Of a stretch of DNA of 64,000 bases, positions 1 through 13,530 are shown piece after piece; positions within the stretch are counted from its first letter, which is position 1, and every line of letters begins with the position of its first letter. The position numbers and the translations under genes are program-made. The notes beneath the pieces were generated by a model, which saw nothing but the letters and a program-made list of their open reading frames with translations, ran no database searches and was not told the DNA's origin. The stretch comes from Paralichthys olivaceus. Lineage: Eukaryota > Chordata > Actinopteri > Pleuronectiformes > Paralichthyidae. Location of the stretch: assembly GCF_024713975.1 (NCBI RefSeq), contig NC_091108.1, forward strand, positions 6,253,001 to 6,317,000, written 5' to 3'.

Positions 1-3000
1 CAAGAAAATGTCTTGAGTTATCAATGATCATTTTGGAACAGTTCGATGTATTTGGGGAAAACTGAATTATAGTGAAGATGCTGTGAGTGACATTTTCAGA
101 TTTATGCCACCACGGAAGCTTCAGCTACTATTTGACAGTAACAACTCTTCAGCAGAGCAGCTCTCCCATTAGTGCAAGGACTACCATTACCTCAGTTACT
201 CTTATTTGCACAAAGTGGTCCTCACAACTCGTTTGAAGGAGATTGGCTTTGAATATTTGAGTATGTTTCCACCTCATGTCTTTATGCAGGTTGACTTGTG
301 TTCATTTCATTCTTTTTTATTATTATTTTGCTGTTGTTTGACATTAATACTTGCAAAACACGCACCAACTCTCTTAGCAAAGCTCTGTCTTTGTGATGAA
401 GAACCACCAGTGGGCAAGATACTGCAAAAATTAGCCGCCTGTTGCTTGCTGAAAACAGACACACATGCACACACACACCCACATTAATCTGCAGCAACAT
501 TCAGAATGGAAAACTATCAAAATTGTGCCCTTCGAGTGCTCAATATATGCAACAAATACACCTGCAAATCACTAAGAATTCTTATCCTCAGCCAACCCTG
601 CTCTGCTTCTAGTTGTAACTGATGATTTATTAATATGTTCTCACTAATAACCCTCACAATCATGCCCTGTATCTTATGGCCTGCGAGGGGAAAGATTCAG
701 TCACACTCTGTCCACCCCTCACACCCTGCAGCCGCTCGGGGGTCACCGTCAGGTCAGTCCAACAGAACCTGTTCAATAATTCAGGCGTCGGACCGGAGGG
801 CTGGGACCCGCATGCCACACACAATGAGGAAGCACCAGCACACGACACTAAACTCCAGCCAGGCACTCAGCTCATCATCAGCTGCCAATGGGTAATGAAC
901 CGAAATGACCTGACATGAGCAGAGAGGGATAAATTAAGTGCGGTGGGACTACAGGGCATACACAAAGGAGATCTAGTTTAAGATGACTCCTTAATCCTTA
1001 TCAAATGTTTATATTCTGCTGCATCATTTAAAGGACAACTTTGACATTCTCGCCTCCCATTGCTATTTTTTCCTCTAACACGCATCCTTAATGTCACGGA
1101 ACAAAGAAACACTGGATAATTTAAACCATTATATACAGTTTAGATTTATGTTATCGCCACAAGTTTCAATTATTTCATCTTCATTCCAGAGAAATTATGT
1201 GTCCTCTGTCATTTTGGCGAAGGACAGGACTAAATGTGAAAATACTCATTAAACTTGGCTGCTGTTGCTATGGTGAAGAAACCCGTCAGAGACAGAGCAA
1301 TCAAGAGTTGGCAGCTGATTAAAAATGCACTTTAATATTTTTTGTCAATGATATTTTATCAATCTTTTTAACTGTCACATGTCAGGTGACAAATTCTGGC
1401 TGCGTCATACAATTTGATTATTGAAGAAATGCACCATGGGAGTTCATTCTCACTGGAAATGTTTCAGAACCTTCCTCTGCAGTGAGTATTCCGAGTGAGC
1501 ATGAAGATGCATGGAGAGGTTTTGACAACTTGTGAATTTTAAATCCCCACAGGAAGCTTAATAATCACCTCATGAGCCAAAACCAAGAGCGGAGGGAAAC
1601 GAGCGAGTGCATCAAACTTCTCCATCGGCCAAATTAATCAGGAGCCTGAGAGGACTCTTCAGAGCGCAGGCTAGCATCAGTTCTAATGACTGTGAGTCGG
1701 AGCACAGTGTGTCCCTAATTGAACTTTAAACACTCGAGGAAGACAAGGAGAGAGAGGGTACACAAATATCATGGTGTACCCATCTCTCCTCACGCAGCAG
1801 AGGGGAGGTTCACACTGAACGAAGAGACGACCTCCTGATGGGGTTAAATGTGCAGAATTAGAACAGGAGTCAATGCAAATCCTCAGCGTCTGCGCTCCAC
1901 GTTTCTGTTTTTAGAGCAGATACAATGTTTAGAGTCTATTCTTACAGAATGGGCATTATCTGGGAGCGAGTAACCATTGTGCAGTGAGACTCTGCTTTGT
2001 GCAATAGGTACATATTCCCAAGTGTGCCTTAATTCATCATGGAGTTTGCAGCGCAGGCAAGTCAGGAGTTTCACATTTGCAATTCATAGCAGCTCCCCCC
2101 ACACGTTTGCTCACTCTGTGGAGTAATAGACTCCTGTCATCGATGAGTCCCTGGGGTGTCCAGAGCGAATCCTTTCTCACGTCCGTATTGATCGGCCACA
2201 GAGTCCTACCTGATTTACATTGACGAGAGCATTTTGGTAAGCATGTTTTCCAAATTAGAAACTCAGGGGACGGGCTGCTGTGCAAACAGACAGCTGGGAA
2301 GGTAAACACTGACATTTGTATTGAGTGTCGGTGAGGAAGGCTGACACTGCTACTTTTGCCTCATTCCTTCAGGGGCAGTGGTCACTTAAAACAAAGTGTG
2401 TCCTCGTGCTGTTATAGGGCAATAACTCTTCTGTCATTCCTGAGTGAGCACAGGATTTTTGTACATGCACGGTTATTCTGCTCTTTTGAAATAAAAATGT
2501 TTGAATGTTCCACTTTGTTTGCACTGCGTCTTAACAAATCAAATAATTATTATTCTCTTACTGTTCTTTCACTCTTTTATTTCATCTTTGTATTTATTTT
2601 ATTCTCTTTGTAACTGTTTATCATTAATTTTTTTTAAACTTTTGTGTTGTGTTGCTTTTAGAAGTGGTCACATTTTTTGGTCTCCACCAACTCCTGAAGG
2701 AGATTTCGGACTCATTGGCTGCTGAATATCTCCAGCGAGCTGCTAACTGTGGCTGTCTGTGTTTTTGTGTTCAGCAGGAAACATACAGGGAGACACCATC
2801 ATCTGTATTGATTTGATCCATTGTTGATACAGATATATTGATTAGTTTATCTTTTAAACTCTGAACCCATACAGTATTTGTATGAATGTAAGCAGAAACA
2901 CTGTGCATGGTGTTATAAATATTTGTTTAAATTTCAGTTGTGTCCAGATGAGGTGAATATGTTAGTTTTCCATGTTATTTCGCAGTATGGTACAGAGACC

Positions 3001-3543
3001 CTCAACATACGGGTGGCCACATTGAGAATTCAAATGAACAGATGGAATAAAATCCACACAGTCATTTAGTTGTCAGGGCTCATTTAAGAGTCAGTATCAT
3101 AGGCTGTGATTCTAAAAGTCAGTATTGCTTTTTAATTTTATTGCGACTCCGTGAGAGAGAAGCGTTTAGCATCAGGCGTGTTCAGAAAAAAGTGCAGCTT
3201 TACAAAGTCATGACCAGGATATTAAACATTTCACCCACGTGGATGGAAAAAGATCATGAGATTTCCAAAATCGCATCACACTCACAAAGACACACGGAGG
3301 AACACTTTGTTTTGAAGCAAAAACATTAACTTGAGTTCATATCTGACAGAGGGCAGATGAGGTAGTGAGGCTGATGTAATTATGTTGTTGATGGTGACTT
3401 TGTGTATGAGACAGAGAAAGTTCAGAGAAATGTGAGGCTGAAGAATGACAGATCCTGAGAAATGTCAGTGTTTAAACACATTAAAAGGTTAAGCTTCGTC
3501 AGTGACACACATGCTGCAGGTGCATGGACCAAGTCAGGAACTG

Positions 3544-3546
<3 letters not shown>
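1..3546. other. Non-coding stretch, no gene recognised
   Basis: The reading frames here are short and open by chance. None shows a protein family motif or matches flanking splice sites in phase. I also see no clear repeat family or RNA gene. It probably belongs to the upstream region or an early intron of RALYL, whose coding start is at 19811. Confidence 0.5.
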
Positions 3547-3635
<89 letters not shown>

Positions 3636-3660
3636 CACGCACACACACTCACACACACAC
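3547..3660. repeat. (CA)n microsatellite
   Basis: A perfect CA run covers roughly 3547-3628, followed by interrupted CA units with CG and CT variants to 3660. It creates His/Thr-rich or Cys/Val-rich pseudo-frames on both strands that are not genes. Confidence 0.97.
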
Positions 3661-6600
3661 AAACATCTGTAAATGACCTTTTGTCTAATCATTGTTTCTG
3701 AGTAAGCAGCAGAAATAGCATGAATCTCATAGACAACCAAATTACTTTTCTATGCGGAGTCATTTTTGTGAAAAATGGCAGCGTGTGCAAAGAAATGGTT
3801 GAAAAATGGGCTATAAGCAAAACAGAATAAAAAGATAGTCGGCCGAGGGAAACAGGCAGCAGAGGACAAGCACTCAAAATTTCCTCAGAGCTGTAATTTA
3901 GACACCATTAAAATATTTTTTTTCAGAGGACATTGAACAATACTGGCTGCATTAGTCTTTACCAGGGCAAAGCTTATTTGGTCTCTCTCTCTCCATATAT
4001 ATATATTAAAAATATAAATAAATATATATACCACACTCTGGCACCAGCTTTCTATTTCCACATATCCTAAATTGTATATAATAGCTCCAATCAGAGAGGA
4101 AATAGTGAACCCCTGCTGCTAATGCACTCTTCCTGTATGATGAAAGGGGATATTTTCAGTCTTCTTGCCATTATATGTTCTGTTAGCTGTTGTAATTATA
4201 ACTGTTGCTCTGCCAGAGTGCAGACCCGTGACTTGACATGATGCTTGGATCAAATTCAGGTCTTGTCTGCAACAGGCTACACTCAGAAACACACACATAC
4301 ACCTTATATACAGACTCATGACCTGGAGTTATAGAGCCAGCAAAGACAAGCTGCATGCCAGATACTTCTGGACTGTCCACACAGAGCTCCGAATCCCAGC
4401 CAGAGAATTACCATGTGTACTGGGGTGGAGGAAGGTGGATGGAGATGAATAGATACAGAGATCTTTATTCACACTGTGCTGGAGCGGCATCTGCTCTAAG
4501 ATTTGTATGTGACACTGAGCAGAAAGGAGGTGTGTGGTTTTTCTGTTTCACTTTAAAGGAGCATGTTGCCTCCTATCCCTGCAGCAGCTCATATGATGGT
4601 CTGAGACCTGAACAAACATCTCTTCACGTGACATCGACAAAGACAATGTCACGATGCTGAAGTCGACCTTCACATCTTCTTCCTTCTTTTTGAAACTGTT
4701 GGTTACAGATCAGTTACTAAGTGTGTGTGTGTAATAAATGAGGGGTTCACTATATTACATGTGTATAGTGTAGAATGTGTAGTATTTGTTGTGTCATCAG
4801 AACTTAAAGTGGCTCTGATCCCTTTTTATAATACTTCTAAAATTCGTCCGGCCCATCATTTGGGCAAACCTACAAAGTTACAGTTACCAAATTAATAAAT
4901 TTAGGTTTGATGTCTTATTTACCTGCAAACATGGAGAGAGAGAGTGAGGAAATAAGTTATTTAATATTTAATTTTTCAATACCCAATAATGCTAATAAAA
5001 TCGTTAATGGTAATTTATTCTAACATTACTTTCATTACAGTTTGTAATTGAGGTATAATAGTGCAGCCACCCAATAGGTGCTTGTTATCCTATCAATAAT
5101 TCAATATTATATACGACCATCTATTTTACATGTCACTTCTGTGTTATGATGATAATAATAACAGCATTTTTAGCAAGTACCTGATCATAAAATTACTATA
5201 ACTTAATTTGTTCTGCAGATTCAGATCAGAAAATAAAATCACCTAATTGATCATGTATTGTTAAAGTTAAGATAAGACTATTCATCTGGAAAGCAGCATT
5301 GATAAAAACAATATAAACAATACACACGTGGCTCCAGCCCCCTGTGCCCTTTAAAGGATAAGTGGTAGAAATTGTACTTAGCAAATGTTTTGATACAAAC
5401 ATTTTTGTTCATTTACCATCAAGTAAAATTTTGAATCTTTGACTTTTGCTTTTACATGTAGAGACATCTACCTTTGCAACATCATTTCAACACATTGTTA
5501 GATTTTATCACCTTCCTAAATCCCAACTCATAAACTCACAAGACCTCGAAAAACGTGATAAATGCTGCTCCTGCGATGTTCGCCCGAATCTATCGAGCAA
5601 TTCATCCTCGTGAAGGAAAACAAAGAAGTTTGGGGAGGAAGTGCGCTGCCCTTGCATCTGTCTGTCTCTGCCTATCAGCGCCCTTAAGAAGTCATTGATC
5701 CATACAGACCCTTTCTTCATTTGCCCGGTAGACGCTGCGGCAACAACAAAGACTTCTGCTCCTCCCTGACAGCATGACCACTCATGTTTCTGTCAAGAAC
5801 GGGTAGGAACCCTGAAGCTGTCCACCTCATGGAGCAGGATCAAATGAAACATGTTGAGGAGCCAGTCTAAGTTTTCCAAACCAAAATACGCAGCATCTTT
5901 TACATCCCGGAGTTTCCTTAATGTTGTGGAAGCTGCTCAGTCAGTGTGAGGTGAGCTCATTCACTGACAATCTTATGATTCTGTCAGAGGACTCACCGGA
6001 GAGTTGACACCCTTACTGATGATCAATGTTCTCATGAGGTTCAATAGAAACTCAGTTCATTTGTCTTTGAAGTAGATTTTACTGAGAGAACCACAAGGTT
6101 GGGGTTGTTAAACTCATTTTCAGTCATTCCCCTGATGTTAGCAGCCTTTAGCAAAGATGATAAAGTCAAATCTATGTAAATAAAATAACAGGCTGTAGCA
6201 ACGTAATGAAAAAAGATTGTTTTTGGTTGCAACAAGCTAATTCCTTTTATGTGACAGTTGCAGTGGCAATTTAAAGGCTGGTTTTAATGCAGAAGTTTTC
6301 AGCTTTTTCAGCTTGTTACCACTTGAGGTGATGTCTGTGTTGTGAGTTATTCGATAGAAAGGGCCATTAATGCTTTTGGAGGCAATCTCTGCTTATTCTG
6401 ACAAAACAAACAATCTTCCCGTCTATCTCTTACATCTGTGGAGCCCCTCTCCCAACAAAACAGAGAGGAGCAGTCCCCCAAAAATGAACGTAGGGGTACT
6501 GAACTCTATCAAATACCTACTTCACTAGTAGGTGTGCAGTGATGCTCTGCTCTGCTTGTATTTACATTTGTACAGCAACAATGCATGATGTTATATATTG

Positions 6601-6744
6601 CTCTGTTAGTGACTATTAGTTGTACTACTACTACTACTACTTGTACTACTCCATGATGCATTGTGGGAAACAATGAGTGCACTATATAGGGTATGAAACA
6701 TTCAGACAGAACTACAAATAGGCAAACTCACTTTCTAATGGTCT
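3661..6744. other. Non-coding stretch with one small repeat remnant
   Basis: No gene is supported. A short piece at about 5325-5370 (GGCTCCAGCCCCCTGTG, then GGATAAGTGGTAGAAA) resembles the end of a dispersed teleost repeat. A few TAC triplets occur near 6625-6650. Otherwise nothing stands out. Confidence 0.45.
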
Positions 6745-6930
6745 GTGTCGTGATTCTCTGCGTAGTCCAGCTTCCTCCCACAGTCCAAAGACATGCATAT
6801 TGAGGTTGGGTTAAGTGGAGACTTGTAATTGTCTGTAGTTGTGAATGATGTTAGTTTGTCTCTAAATGTCGGCTGTACCCTGCCTCTCACTAATATCAGC
6901 AGAGATTATCTTGGACTGGACAAATCGTTT
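6745..6930 (+). repeat. Degraded dispersed teleost repeat
   Basis: The wording CTTCCTCCCACAGTCCAAAG, then GGTTGGGTTAAGTGGAGAC, and later GGCTGTACCCTGCCTCTCAC, follows the order seen in a very common interspersed repeat of fish genomes. The copy is diverged and has no open frame. The exact family name would need a repeat-library search. Confidence 0.55.
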
Positions 6931-7099
6931 GTTTTTCTGTGACTATTTGTTAAAGACACTGACAGGACAGGGTCACGTCCGGGGCCAATCAGATTTCAGC
7001 TGAGGCCAGTGCCTCCTGATCCCACCCCTGGATCCACCCCTGAATTGAGGCCTATGCCAGGTAATTTGTGATAATGTGTAATCGTAAGAATACATATTA

Positions 7100-7340
7100 C
7101 AAATGCATATAGGACTCTAACAATAACATTACCATCATATCATCATTACTATTACCATCATATTGCCACTGCACTACTTGTCTGCCTATTCATCTTGTGT
7201 TTCTGTTTTTGTTCTTTCTACCTCAATGTTTTGTTTTGTTCTATTGTATTGTGTTTTGTTGTGTTCTGATACACGAGCTGCTATGACGACTTAATTTCCC
7301 TCCGGGGATGAATAAAGTAATCTATCTATCTATCTATCTT
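7100..7340 (+). mobile_element. Probable 3' end of a non-LTR retrotransposon with (ATCT)n tail
   Basis: A T/G-rich stretch leads to AATTTCCCTCCGGGGATGAA, then TAAAGTAATCTATCTATC at 7311-7339. A 'cttaatttccc..ggggatgaataaagta' block ending in a tandem ATCT tail is characteristic of the 3' ends of fish LINE/SINE elements of the L2-like type. No reverse transcriptase frame is present, so this is a 5'-truncated copy. Confidence 0.6.
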
Positions 7341-7679
7341 ACACATAACTACGGTGGCATTGTTACACTTACAGTATATATAGTATTTCCTCGGGCATTC
7401 GATTCTCTACATGAGGAGAAAACTGAAGTGTGGAAAGTATAAAAATATGATCCCATGCACTTACTCACTGCAGTACCTTGCAATATATACACATATATAT
7501 ATATACTAAACTTTCCCCCCGTGTAGTGGCTGGACCAATTTGAAGAAACTGAAATTGTGCTGAGAAAAAAAAAAATCAATGACATTACCCGAAAAGCCCC
7601 TATCCATTACAGCCCTGAATACCTGCGTGTGTGTGTGCGTGTGTGCGTGTGTCTGCGTGTGTGTGTGACTCTCAAACTC

Positions 7680-7823
7680 TGGCCAATCCTCGGTCACATG
7701 ACTCAACAACCGGCAGTGATAGCGAGCGCAGCGCCTCGGTTTATCCACAATCCTGCACAGCACCAACCCACCGCCGCTAAACGCCCCCATTTCTTTTTAC
7801 TTGAAACCTTTTACTCCCGCTCG
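7680..7823 (+). promoter_or_regulatory. Candidate promoter / non-coding first exon upstream of RALYL
   Basis: This short segment is richer in CpG than its surroundings. It has a CCAAT box (about 7683), a CACATGAC E-box-like word and a cluster of CG dinucleotides at about 7720-7775. It ends in a strong splice donor, CTCG|GTGAGTACTG, at 7824. RALYL has its coding start in an exon with an upstream acceptor (near 19786), so a non-coding first exon must lie upstream and this is the best candidate in the window. Linking the two is inference. A transcript or TSS map would be decisive. Confidence 0.3.
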
Positions 7824-10749
7824 GTGAGTACTGACACCTTCCACTGACATTTTCATATTTTGAAGCCTCTTTTTCTTGCTGCCTTGTCTCGGGGAAAGTG
7901 TTTTCTCGTTTCTCTGCATGCAATGATTTCAATCTTGGATGCTGAGTGTTCCGGAGACATCCTCTGAGAAATAGACCCACTACTACGTGCTTGCGGACGC
8001 TCTTGGTATTTTTTTTTCTTTCTCTTCTCTCTCCTTCTTCTTCTCCTACCGAAGCAGCTTTTTGTTTTACGAGCTCACTCCATCACAATCCACACACCTC
8101 TCGCTTGTTTTCTGGCTTTTTCCCCCTCTTTCTCATGGCTTGTTTGGGTGTGATTTTGGTTTTGGTGCTCCTCATTGATCTTGCAGTGTTTCTCTGGTGT
8201 TGGAGGCAGTTCGTCTCAGAGGGCGCAAAGATAACAGTTTTGATTTTCATCTTTGAGGATTTTGCTTTTCTCCTAGGTGAGGAATTTAACTTTGCTGTTT
8301 CTTTGTACTTCTTCCTGCACTGCACCCCACTTTCCCCCCTTTAAAACTAACCTTTTTAACTGAATATATCTCTGACAGAGCTGGAGTCATGTTGAATTAT
8401 CAAATAGTTTAAAATCTCCAGATTATAGATTTCTCTCCCAAACAGCAACCCACCATTAAATATATTTTAAACTCTGTTTCTTTTAATCCAAAGTGATAAC
8501 GCATGTCAGAGGATGCAGGATGCCTCTTGTCCTTCCACTGATGGCAATTTGTAAAATTTCAGACAGGTCCATGATTGCAAATCACCGCTGTGCAAAACAA
8601 AAACAGACTCCTGCCAACTGAAGCAGACACAGCTGCTCCTCTCTCATTACACACAAACCTCATTGCACTCGCGATTGATAACCGGCGAACACGGTGAGAC
8701 ATCACACAGAGAAGGTTGGAAACTTAAATTGGCTCAGTGAGTCAATGCTGGGAGGCGGGGAGGGGGACCCCCCCCCCAATCTTTGAGGCCCAGACAAATT
8801 CTGCTGTTCATTATTCAAATCAGCCCGATAGGTTGGATTAATAGTTTGACCTTGACATTGCAGCCACATGCATCTGCAGACGACAAAGCCAAAAACATTC
8901 ACCTAAATGTGGCGTTATTGTTTTAAATGATCACCTTGAGCACAGTGTTTTTTTGTGCTTTGGTAACTTCTGGAAGACAAACCCTTCTTTTCAATCATCC
9001 CCAAAAGACGTGGGTGAAGGTGTTTGACAGTTATTCCAGCCTTGAGACTCTGCAGGTCAGGGAACAGGTGGGGGCAGCAGAGCATGAAATGTGCTGCTAC
9101 TCAAAAAACAATACTTATCTCTCACCAGAGATGAGCTATAGGAATGGTCAGCCTATACATGCATGCACAGAATCAGTATGAGCCCAGAGAGGAGAGAGCT
9201 GGAATAAAGTTTAGCCAGGAATTTCTGGTCCAGTCAGAAATCTGTCTGTGTCCAGTGGGTTTCTGCACCCGTGGGCTGGGATGATCACTGACCCTTAGCA
9301 GGTGTATGATGTGGGCTGCTTCAAAGCCATGCACCGCAGAGTCCGTCTTCTGTGGGATACAGATGAAAAACATTTTAGAGCTGCTCCAGCTTTCAGACGA
9401 TAGGTCAAAGAACAGATTAGAGGAGCTGCTTTTTATACCCCTACATGTGAGAGATAACCAAAGAGAAAAACAGATGAGGGAGTCAGACAAACACAAAGAC
9501 GGATGACGACGGAGTGGTCATTCAGAGGAGCGTGTTGCGTCAACATTTTCATATATGACATCCACTTCACATAATACAGTTCTGTGTTTCATTATACATG
9601 TGGCAATACCCACTGCTCCCTATTTGATCTCCTATTCTTGGATGTGTATGCTGCGTTCCACCCCTGCATTAGTCATATCCAACACAGAGTCTGTCTCGGT
9701 CTTTTCAGCCACTGGAAGGCAGCAGTTTGGATAAACAGCAGCCACTGTATATGCATGCACCTGATGCTCAGTTGAGTTGTGAGTCGTTCCATTTGCCCAG
9801 CGGCATCAGAGTCTCAGCACCACGGCCAGCTCCGTTTATTCTCCATTCAAAGAGATAGTGGTTGATTTCAGGACCATGGACAGGTGCCAGCTCTTTATTA
9901 CACCGGCAGCTGGAGCGAGTTGATTCCTGCCTGGAAGTCTGGAGTGTCGCCACTCACTCACCCCTGCCCCCGCCACCGCACACGTCTCATCCTGAGCTAT
10001 TTCAAGCTCCGCAAGCCACATTCACCAGGCTAGAAAAGACACGCTTTACCCCCGATAAGAGAGAAAACAATTACACCTCCACTGAAAAGACTCTGCTTTG
10101 GAAATGTTGAAAAAGTTAAGGGCACATATATATGTATATCTTAATCTTTTGTGCCATAGAACAGGGGAACATGTTTACCTGAGGGTAAACGTAGTGGAGA
10201 AACTCATTCAAGCAGAGGACATGTCTCAGTTTACCACCAATGTGAACCAGCTGTAACGACTGAGAAGTAGTTGAAAACCTGTGTCTGGTATTCAAAGTGA
10301 TGCTATAGCTGTTTGAACGTCATCAAACCTATCGATGAAAACCGTGTGTGTTGCATAAACCTTACTTTTTCATTTCAAAATGACCTCATCATCATGCCAC
10401 ATGATCACGAATGATTGTTTAATCTGAATAATCTGTAGATTATGTCTCTAATGTTATTGGTTGCAAAGGATAATGTATCACTACACTATATGATGTTGTT
10501 GTCAGACTTTATAGAGGCAACACGTTAACATCTTTATCACCATATGATAGCTAATGATATTTTATCTATATAAACTAGGTCATGTCCATAGTCCTATAGG
10601 ATGCTGTGAAAAATGCATTTTTGAAAGATCTCATCATTTTGACTGACTTCATTGGGACTCCTTCATGATGCCACTTATATGATGAGCAATTTAAACTTAA
10701 ACAGGTTCTATCATTTATAGAAATATTCTGGAAAATGTGTTTTTCAGAC

Positions 10750-10752
<3 letters not shown>
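7824..10752. other. Non-coding stretch, possible RALYL 5' intron
   Basis: There is no supported gene. A frame at 7946-8344 has a hydrophobic section from an internal Met at 8136, but no family resemblance. A homopolymer C run lies at about 8767-8779. Nothing else is recognised. Confidence 0.4.

Positions 10753-10801
<49 letters not shown>
10753..10801. repeat. (CA)n microsatellite
   Basis: About 24 uninterrupted CA units. Confidence 0.97.
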
Positions 10802-10802
<1 letters not shown>

Positions 10803-13500
10803 GTAGTAGTATGGCTTGTATGAAATAAACGAATTTAACAATATCTATTTTTATAAAATTAATAATATAACATGACATCTAGTTTGGAATTCCTTCAAAT
10901 CAATGTGATGTTTGTAGAAGCAGGAAGGACCCAGTGGGGCTCAGGTCCACAGATACACAATCTGGAGAAAGTTTTGACAAAAACATTGTTGGTTTTGCGT
11001 TACCAAAGTGGCAGTATTGTTTTTATTATCACAGAGTTGCAGGAACTCTGTCTCTAGCATAGAAGTAAAACTCAGTTTGACTTGAGGAAATGTAACATAT
11101 ATAATAACATTGCACTGGGTTGAATCATATAGTGATGGTATAGTATATAATGGAGTGCTTTTGAACTAATATAGAAACCCAGGAGTCAAGGGATCAAAAA
11201 AACTAGAGCCTGCTTTAATGTTTCCCTTTTTCTTCCTGGATATTTTCCGGTCCCATTATAGTGGATGTTTACCAACATTCAAATGAGCCATTCTTCTTGT
11301 TTACTTCTTTCCATGCAGCATGTATTCATCTCACTGACAGTGTGCTAAAAATATGTTTTTATCCACTTTACAATAAACTGAAAACATTATTTGTAATGTA
11401 AAATAGTAGACCAGAGCAATGTTTCCATTAGAAATGCATCCTGAAATGAGTTCTCTATCATTAGATCTTGGACATTTCCTTTTAAATATTGACTGTGTGA
11501 AAGTGGATGTCATTCACATCCACCTCTGCCTCATGCAAATTTTTAATTCATTTGATCAAACCTGCCAATTATGTTATTTCTGGCCTCCTGCCCACGTCGA
11601 ACTTTTCACCCTCAACCATCAAACCCCTGCCTCAGTATGCACCTTAGTCTTCAGGCTCCTGGTGCCACAAAACAGAAACATATTTTGTTATCAGCTAATT
11701 ACTCACAGCTCTAGTGACCCAGTTACTTTAGCCTGGTGGAGCGGAAGCTATATTTGGCAGTCACACAACAGGAGAATTAAGGAAATGGAGAAAAAATGTC
11801 CGTGCCAAGAGATATGGGAATGCATGGCATATGTTCACATGCCCTCGAGCGGAGCTGTGGATTCCCCCGCTGCAACAGCAGGTGGAGTCTTTTTCTCTCG
11901 CTCCTTGCTTTAAATACACACAGTGATGTAGGAGTAATCCTTTGTTTCGAGTGTGAGAATGGGGAAGTCTCCAAAAAAAACAAAAAACTTTTAAGAGTAT
12001 TCAGACAGGACCAGTGTGATACGTGATGATGCAATAGAGAATTTCTGAAGCAAAGTAGTTGGCAAAGCCTGACTGGTAGAAAAATCTGGTTCAAAATGTT
12101 CCCTTAAAACAATAAATCCCTGTGGAATCGATGAAGCAACATCTAAAGTCACCCAGAGGTCCCTTCGTTTATCAATTCTAAAGTTACTCACACGAGCCGC
12201 ACTGCAAACAGCTTGAAGTTGTCCAAATGATATACACTGACCTCAAAGATGAGGTTTGTGCTGTGTAGAAAAAGCACACAAATGTCCTGATTCCAGAGAT
12301 AATCAGTCCTGTTATTATTCTAAAATGCAGGATAAAATCTCTTCGCAGGGATATGGCTTCATCCCAGCTCACAGCACAGGTCACAGCAAGCTTTTATCTC
12401 GCTGCTGTCGACGCTGGTCGAGGCTATAGGTTGCTTAAATCAGATTATGGTACAACTCATTTTAGGTGCGTGATCGTCTGCCGTCATGCTTCAGAAAGCC
12501 TCCATAAATTTGTGTAGAGGAGGACGAGGAGATAAAGCTGAAGGGAATTGGAATGTGTTTCCTTCACAGGAGCGCGGTGCAGTCATGTAGCTGCGGGCTC
12601 CGCACGGTGAAGCGTCCCTTTACAGTTCAAAAAGTCACTTCATTAAAACTATGAAAAATATGTAAACAAAAGGTAGATAGAATGTGGCAATATAAAGGGA
12701 GAGATACACAGTAATAATTTATAAGCTAGCACTCCAGCTACCTACCTACCACATGATGAACGTCTTCATTTTCCATCTTTGATATTCTGGTCTGAGGCCC
12801 AGTTCTAAGCTCCTTGAAGATGATTGTGATTGCAAATGCCTTTGTCACCCTCCTTTTTTTCAATGTAGCTCATTCTCTCCTTCCATCTCACCTCTTTTTA
12901 TTTCCCTCTCTCTGCTTCTATGTCTCTGTCTCTCTCCTTTTGTTGCCACCCTCCCCCTCCTCTCCTGCTTCAATTCAAACTCAAGACAGGCATTATCCAG
13001 GAGGTAATGGGGTGTAGGAGCGGAGGAAAAAATAAGAACGGTGCTTGACAGTCATACTTCCTTGTTAAGCTTCACAACAAAACTCTTTTTTTCAAAAAGA
13101 GAATTTCCAGGCACCATAGTAAACAGAGCTCAGGAAGCTGCACGGCTAGTCGCTCATTACATGTGGGCATTAACGGGCTATTCTCTATCTTCTCCGCGCA
13201 GTTAGCCAGTATTTACTGTACTGTCCTGCAGGAGAGATTAGATTCCACTGGGCTCCTCTGGGCGCGGAGCAAACGACCCTGCCTGGACCTCTATTCATTA
13301 AGCCTTTAATTGTTAATTGAGGTCTTTGAATGATTCAGCAATAGCTGCTGCTGTTGGGGCATTAGCTGAGTAATTTATGGCTCCGAAAGAGCTGGAAAAA
13401 AATGAATGAGGCCAAGAAAAAAGGGACAGTGGTGCCTGCACAGCATTATCATTACACAACTACCTTATGTCAAGTCTCCAAAATCTGCACGGTCCAATTT
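10802..13500. other. Non-coding stretch, no gene recognised
   Basis: The longest chance frame (11419-11913) has no recognisable domain and no supporting splice context. No repeat family is evident. Confidence 0.45.
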
Positions 13501-13530
13501 TATTAAGACCATTTTTCTCTGTTCAGTTTA

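Noticed and set aside
3422..3740. Overlapping frames rich in Cys/Val or His/Thr
   Set aside because: Products of the CA/TG microsatellite only.
8136..8344. Hydrophobic frame resembling a small membrane protein
   Set aside because: It lies in T-rich sequence that favours Leu/Phe/Val codons on one strand, and it has no family motif or splice support.
11419..11913. 164-codon frame
   Set aside because: No recognisable domain, no codon-like composition and no splice sites in phase; probably chance.
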